Shown here piece by piece: positions 59,804 to 64,000 of a DNA stretch of 64,000 nucleotides. This DNA is from JBEEFP01 sp041166085 (lineage in GTDB: Bacteria > Actinomycetota > Acidimicrobiia > Acidimicrobiales > JAFATL01). The DNA is taken from assembly GCA_041166085.1 (NCBI GenBank), contig JBEEFP010000031.1, positions 134,128 to 198,127 of the forward strand, read 5' to 3'. A program made the translations under genes and the position numbers. The notes under the pieces are model-generated. The model did not search any database. It worked only from the letters and a program-made list of their open reading frames with translations, and was not told the origin of the DNA. The stretch's first letter is position 1; every line of letters begins with the position of its first letter.

Positions 59804-60736
59804 CTAGCGCAGACCCTTCATGATCGATGCTCCGGCGGGGCCGAGGATCACGACGAGCACGGCGGGGAAGATGAAAACGACGAGCGGGAACAGGATCTTC
59901 ACGGGCAGCTTGCCCGCCTTCTCCCTGGCCCACTGGCGCCGCTTGGTCCGCATCTCCCGGGCCTGGGTGTGCAACACCCTCCCGATCGGCATCCCCAGGG
60001 CGTCGGCCTGCGTCAGGGCGAGCACGAAGTTCGATAGGTCCGGCACCTCGGTTCGTCTCTTGAGGTTCTGGAGCGCTTCCCGCCGAGGCAGGCCGAGCTC
60101 CATCTCCTTCAGCGTACGGGAGAACTCCTGGGCCAGCGGGGAGTCGAAGTGGGTGCAGACGACCTCGAGGGCACCCTCGAAGCCCACGCCCGCCTCGACC
60201 GAGATGGCCAGCAGGTCGAGCACGTCGGGCAGGTCACGAAGGATGGCGTCCTTGCGCTCCTGCACCTTGCGGCTCAGCCATGCGGATGGGAACAGGATCC
60301 CGATGCTCGGGAACAGCACCAGGACCAGCGTGGCCTTGCTGGCGCCGAGGCCGGCGAGGGCCACGATGGCGACGGCGGCGGCCAGCGCGAGACCGGTGGC
60401 GAGCACCTGCGCGGTGATGAACTCCTCGGCCCTGACCTGTGTGCTCAGGCCCGCCAGCAGCAGCTGGTGGTGCACCTTGAGGATGTAGTTGCGCGGGGTG
60501 AGCGACGAGACCCGGTCGAGGGCTCCGGCGCCCAACGGACGCAGCACCCGGGAGAGGAACGGCTGGTGCATGCGCTGGGTGAAGACGTCTGCGTCGGGAT
60601 CGACGGCTGCGTCCATCTCCAGCTCGTGCAGGTAGGTCGTCGGGTCGGCGGCCAACCGGCGGCGGGCCACGCCGGCGCCGACGAAGACCGCGCCGGCCGC
60701 AAAGACGACGAAGGCGAGGATGACAGTGGGGTTCAT
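59804..60736 (-). CDS. tadC: TadC-type platform protein, second tad locus
   Basis: This 310-aa T2SS-F protein shows LPDVLDLLAISVEAGVGFEGALEVVC and FVLALTQADALGMPIGRVLHTQAREMRTKRRQWAREKAGKLPVKI, close to the TadC of the first locus. TMs lie at 5-22, about 105-145 and the C-terminus (ILFPLVVFIFPAVLVVILG). It forms a platform with the upstream TadB; 12 bases separate them. The sensor kinase gene follows. Confidence 0.93.
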   Translation of the reverse strand: MNPTVILAFVVFAAGAVFVGAGVARRRLAADPTTYLHELEMDAAVDPDADVFTQRMHQPFLSRVLRPLGAGALDRVSSLTPRNYILKVHHQLLLAGLSTQVRAEEFITAQVLATGLALAAAVAIVALAGLGASKATLVLVLFPSIGILFPSAWLSRKVQERKDAILRDLPDVLDLLAISVEAGVGFEGALEVVCTHFDSPLAQEFSRTLKEMELGLPRREALQNLKRRTEVPDLSNFVLALTQADALGMPIGRVLHTQAREMRTKRRQWAREKAGKLPVKILFPLVVFIFPAVLVVILGPAGASIMKGLR

Positions 60737-60748
60737 GGTTCAGGCTCC

Positions 60749-61711
60749 TCAGACTTCGATCTTGACCATCTTGAGAATGAGCGAGACGCCGACCGCGATG
60801 GAGACACCGGTCAGGCCCAGGACCATGAGGCCCCATCCCCGGAACAGGGGAGCGGCGTAGCCGGGGTTCACGATCTGGATTGCGAACAGCAGTGCGATGG
60901 GCATGCCGCCGAGCACCCACGCCGAGATGCGACCCTCAGCAGTGAGCACGTTGATCTCACGCCGGATCTCCTCCCGACCCCTGATGAAGTCGGCCAGGGT
61001 GTGCAGGAGATCAGCGAGCTTGCCGCCGACCGTCTGCTGGATGCGGATGGCTTGCACCACCCAGCGCATGTCGGGGACCTCGAGGCGGATGGCCATGCGC
61101 TCGAGTGCGTCGACCACGGGGTCACCGAGGCGCGTCTCGTAGACGACACGGGCGAACTCCTCGGCGAGGGGCGGCTCGGCCTCCTCGGTCATCATCTGGA
61201 TGGCCCGCAGGAAGGTGTGTCCCGCGGACAGCGACGACGCGATCAGCGACAGTGCTTCGGGCAACTGCTCCTCGAACGCCTTGCGGCGCCGGGTCACCTT
61301 GATGCGCGGGTACATGGCGCCGGCCGCGAGGGTCGCCGCGAGAGCGGCGACACCGAGCACGAGCTGGCTGGTGATGATGCCGAGCAGAGCGCCCGCCACC
61401 ACACCGGCGCAGCCGACCACGAGGACGTACTCGGGGGCCTTCAGCGGGATGCGGGCCCGCTCGAGGGTCTGGGCGAGCGAGTTCTTGCTGTCGAACTGGT
61501 TGACCATGCGGCCGGCCATCGAGATGGCGCCCTCGGCGAGGGCGTTGCGGCCCTCGGTCACCGCTTCGACGGGCACGTCGTGCTCACCGAAGGGGAGGTC
61601 GAGGATCTCGGCCAGGTTGCGCTCGCGCTCCCTGGCCCGGAGCAGCAGTCCCACGATCACGCAGGCGATGCCGGCGCCGAACAGCAACACCAGGACCACT
61701 GTGTTACTCAT
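60749..61711 (-). CDS. tadB: TadB-type platform protein, second tad locus
   Basis: This protein of about 320 aa has an N-terminal TM (TVVLVLLFGAGIACVIVGLLL), further TMs at about 85-125 and 265-315, and the TadB core LPEALSLIASSLSAGHTFLRAIQMM and QTVGGKLADLLHTLADFIRGREEIRREINVLTAEGRISAW. It matches the C-terminal half of the VWA-TadB protein but has no signal peptide or VWA domain. ATG 61711 overlaps the cpaF stop (ATGA). Confidence 0.93.
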   Translation of the reverse strand: MSNTVVLVLLFGAGIACVIVGLLLRARERERNLAEILDLPFGEHDVPVEAVTEGRNALAEGAISMAGRMVNQFDSKNSLAQTLERARIPLKAPEYVLVVGCAGVVAGALLGIITSQLVLGVAALAATLAAGAMYPRIKVTRRRKAFEEQLPEALSLIASSLSAGHTFLRAIQMMTEEAEPPLAEEFARVVYETRLGDPVVDALERMAIRLEVPDMRWVVQAIRIQQTVGGKLADLLHTLADFIRGREEIRREINVLTAEGRISAWVLGGMPIALLFAIQIVNPGYAAPLFRGWGLMVLGLTGVSIAVGVSLILKMVKIEV

Positions 61712-63192
61712 CGACCGACCTCCTTGTTCGCCAGCTCGCTGGCGTCGGGCACCCGTACGTTGCGTGCCGGCCGCTCGGCGACGGTGCGGCCGCCGGGCGA
61801 AGAGCGGAACGTCTTGGCCGGCACCTCGATGCCGCGCTCGGTGAGCCGGTCGAGGAACTTGGGCCGCAGACCAGTGGCGACGAGCTCGCCGCCGGGCTTG
61901 CCGTTGGTGGCGGGGGTCGACCGCCACTTGAAGATCTCCTGCAGGAGGATCGTGTCACCCTCGAGGCCTTGGACCTCGGTGACCGAGGTGACGACCCGGC
62001 GGCCGTCGCTGAGACGGTCCAGGTGCATGATCACGTCGATCGCGGAGTTGACCTGCTCGCGGATGGCCCGCACCGGCAGGTCGAAGCCGGCCATGAGCAC
62101 CATCGTCTCGAGCCGGGTGAGGGCGTCCCTCGGGCCGTTGGAGTGCACGGTGGTCATCGAGCCTTCGTGGCCCGTGTTCATGGCCTGCAACATGTCGAGG
62201 GCTTCTGCGCCACGGACCTCGCCGACCACGATGCGGTCGGGCCGCATGCGGAGGGAGTTCTTGACGAGGTCGCGGATGCGCACCTCGCCCACGCCCTCGG
62301 CGTTGGGCGGACGGGACTCGAGGTTGATGACGTGCGGCTGCTGGAGCTGGAGCTCGGCCGAGTCCTCGATGGTGATGATGCGCTCACCCTCGGGGATGAA
62401 CGACGACAGCACGTTGAGGTTGGTCGTCTTGCCGGTGCCGGTACCGCCCGACACGAGCAGGTTGAGCTTGCCTCGGACGCACGCCTCCATCACGACCGCG
62501 ATGTCGAGGGTGAAGGTGCCGAAGTTGATGAGGTCCTTGACCGTATAGGGATCGGCCGAGAACTTGCGGATCGTCAGCACCGAGCCGTGGATGGCGAGCG
62601 GCGGGATGATCGCGTTGACGCGTGATCCGTCCGGGAGGCGAGCGTCGACCATGGGAGAGGACTCGTCGACGCGACGACCGACGGCGGAGACGATCTTCTC
62701 GATGACCTGCCGGTACTGGATGTCGTCCGTGAACGCGAGGTCGGTGTGCTCGATGCGGCCGTTGCGCTCGACCCAGATGTCGTCGTGCGAGTTGCACATG
62801 ATCTCGGTGATCGTGTCGTCCTGCAGCAGCGGATCGAGCGGTCCGTAGCCGAGCGTGTCGGCGATCATCTCCTGCACGAACTTGCGTCGCTCGAGCGGCG
62901 AGACCGTGACGTCCTCGCGCTGCAGGATGCTGTCGAGCGCGGCCTTCACCTCGCTCGTCAGCTCGTCGCCCGTGAGGCCCTTCATCTTGGGCGCGACCTC
63001 TTCGAGCACGAGCTGGCGCACCATCCGCTTGGTCGCCTCCCACGAGCTCGAGCCGCCCTTGCGAGGGCTCGGCGCGGGGGTGCCGCGGCGGCGCAGCGGC
63101 TGGGCGCCGAGCGAACCGGGCGCCGGGTCGGCCGACAGCTGCTGGTGCCGCTCCTGCTCCTCGAGCGCGGCGAGCTTCTCGGACAGCTTCAT
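61708..63192 (-). CDS. cpaF: CpaF/TadA-type ATPase, second tad locus
   Basis: This 494-aa motor has Walker A VSGGTGTGKTTNLN, ERIITIEDSAELQL, RMRPDRIVVGEVRGAEALD and MNTGHEGSMTTVHSNG. The N-terminal region (about 1-60) is Arg/Pro-rich and longer than in the first locus, and the tail (about 440-494) is also extended. It is clearly paralogous to the CpaF at 48226. The CpaE gene lies 21 bases upstream, TadB overlaps downstream. Confidence 0.94.
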   Translation of the reverse strand: MKLSEKLAALEEQERHQQLSADPAPGSLGAQPLRRRGTPAPSPRKGGSSSWEATKRMVRQLVLEEVAPKMKGLTGDELTSEVKAALDSILQREDVTVSPLERRKFVQEMIADTLGYGPLDPLLQDDTITEIMCNSHDDIWVERNGRIEHTDLAFTDDIQYRQVIEKIVSAVGRRVDESSPMVDARLPDGSRVNAIIPPLAIHGSVLTIRKFSADPYTVKDLINFGTFTLDIAVVMEACVRGKLNLLVSGGTGTGKTTNLNVLSSFIPEGERIITIEDSAELQLQQPHVINLESRPPNAEGVGEVRIRDLVKNSLRMRPDRIVVGEVRGAEALDMLQAMNTGHEGSMTTVHSNGPRDALTRLETMVLMAGFDLPVRAIREQVNSAIDVIMHLDRLSDGRRVVTSVTEVQGLEGDTILLQEIFKWRSTPATNGKPGGELVATGLRPKFLDRLTERGIEVPAKTFRSSPGGRTVAERPARNVRVPDASELANKEVGR

Positions 63193-63213
63193 CGTGCGCT
63201 CCTCACCTTGTGG

Positions 63214-64000
63214 TCACCGCTCGCCGCGGCGGGCGAACAGGCCGCGTCGCTTCATGGGCCCGGGGTCCTCGACCTTGAGCTGCGCGTCGGGTGGGAGCAG
63301 CCCCTTGAGGCCGGTGCTCATCAGCCGGCTGATCTCCGACTGCGGCGATGCGGCCATCACCGGCATGCCGAGGTTGATCGAGCGGCTGACCTCCTTGGCG
63401 TAGGGGAGGACCGACTCGAACCCCTGCGGGAAGAGCTTGGTCACCTGGTCGACGTCGATGCCCACGTCCGACTCGGCCTTGTTCAGGATCAGCTTCACGT
63501 TGTCGGAGGAGATCTTGAGCTTGTCGAGCGTCGCCAGGAACACGCTCATGTTGCGGACGCTCGGCAGGTCGAGCGTCGCCATCACGTAGAGCATGTCGGA
63601 GAGGTCGAACGCGGCGAGCACGCTCTCGTTGAGCTGCGGCGGCGTGTCGACCACGACGTAGTCGAACTGCTTGCGCACCGCCTCGAGGATGCGGGTGACG
63701 TCCGGCGGCTTGATGCGATCGGCCTCGGACGGCTCACGCGGCGCTGCGAGGACGTGGACGCCGGTCTCGTGGGCCACCATGTACTCCTCGATGTGGGCCC
63801 TGAGGTCGTCCTCGTCGGTGTCCTCGCGCTGGAGGGCGTCGAAGATCGTGTACTTCGGCCGAAGCCGCATCGCCGTCACGACCTCACCGAACTGGAGGTC
63901 GAGGTCGACGATGCAGGCGCGCTTCCCCGTGTAGCGGGCGAGGAAGTACGCGATGTTCGTCGCGTAGAACGTCTTCCCGCACCCGCCGGTGGCCGAGCTG
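63214..64000 (-). CDS. cpaE: CpaE/TadZ-like ATPase, second tad locus, 5' end beyond the window
   Basis: The frame is open to the right edge; about 261 C-terminal residues are seen. At the edge is a Walker A of the form ATGGCGKTFYATN, then RACIVDLDLQFGEVV and YVVVDTPPQLNESVLAAFDLSD. The MinD-type ATPase thus begins just before the edge and a receiver-like domain is expected outside. The C-terminus is LFARRGER. The loop GGCGKT departs from the usual KGGxGKT. Confidence 0.9.
   Translation of the reverse strand, partial: SSATGGCGKTFYATNIAYFLARYTGKRACIVDLDLQFGEVVTAMRLRPKYTIFDALQREDTDEDDLRAHIEEYMVAHETGVHVLAAPREPSEADRIKPPDVTRILEAVRKQFDYVVVDTPPQLNESVLAAFDLSDMLYVMATLDLPSVRNMSVFLATLDKLKISSDNVKLILNKAESDVGIDVDQVTKLFPQGFESVLPYAKEVSRSINLGMPVMAASPQSEISRLMSTGLKGLLPPDAQLKVEDPGPMKRRGLFARRGER

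Overview
The window is 64 kb of uniformly GC-rich, densely packed bacterial DNA. Several traits point to an actinobacterium: an ANTAR-domain response regulator, an F420-type PPOX oxidoreductase, DtxR iron regulation, a class E-type sortase, many GTG starts, GTGA/ATGA gene overlaps, and -10 boxes (TANNNT) placed 6-10 bases before start codons. The class Acidimicrobiia is my best guess, but that is inference. I see no phage, transposase, CRISPR or plasmid genes, and no stretch above about 180 bases without a gene.

Layout. 1-13 kb holds amino-acid biosynthesis: the end of hisB, then hisH-hisA-hisF and a HAD phosphatase; a second operon groES-like/hisI/trpE/ygfZ/lipoprotein; an opposed two-component system; and trpC-trpF-trpB-trpA. 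13-25 kb is housekeeping and envelope: a DEAD-box helicase, an FtsX-type permease, a minimal HIT-like protein with a K+ channel, an ABC1 kinase, a Bcp peroxiredoxin, secreted proteins, tRNA-Leu(CAA), a metallo-beta-lactamase-fold hydrolase and a flavodoxin-like protein. 25-35 kb is a branched-chain-type ABC importer whose two ATPases and two permeases are each fused into one chain, next to a CoA ligase / dehydrogenase / MaoC hydratase operon. 35-43 kb holds a sortase, an ANTAR regulator, an iron-uptake operon (EfeU, an EfeO-like cupredoxin, DtxR) under an iron-box-like site, polA, a methyltransferase and rpsA.

43-64 kb is dominated by Tad/Flp pilus machinery. One locus has TadG/TadE-like minor pilins, CpaB, CpaE, CpaF, a TadB fused to a secreted von Willebrand A domain, TadC and two Flp pilins. 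A second, opposite-strand locus (CpaE, CpaF, ordinary TadB, TadC) is followed directly by a NarL-type two-component system and runs off the right edge. Three near-identical 16-bp palindromes lie just upstream of the two Flp genes and in the TadE/CpaB divergent region, which suggests a shared pilus operator.

Two sequence-level themes cross the window. Leaderless-type promoters occur at many genes, including a pair of divergent genes sharing overlapping -10 boxes. Long hairpins mark many gene ends, and four of them look like copies of one dispersed palindromic repeat, with arms related to CTTCTGGTGCAC and GTGCACCAGAAGTCG. The VWA-TadB fusion together with the putative pilus operator is the strongest candidate for an undescribed system.
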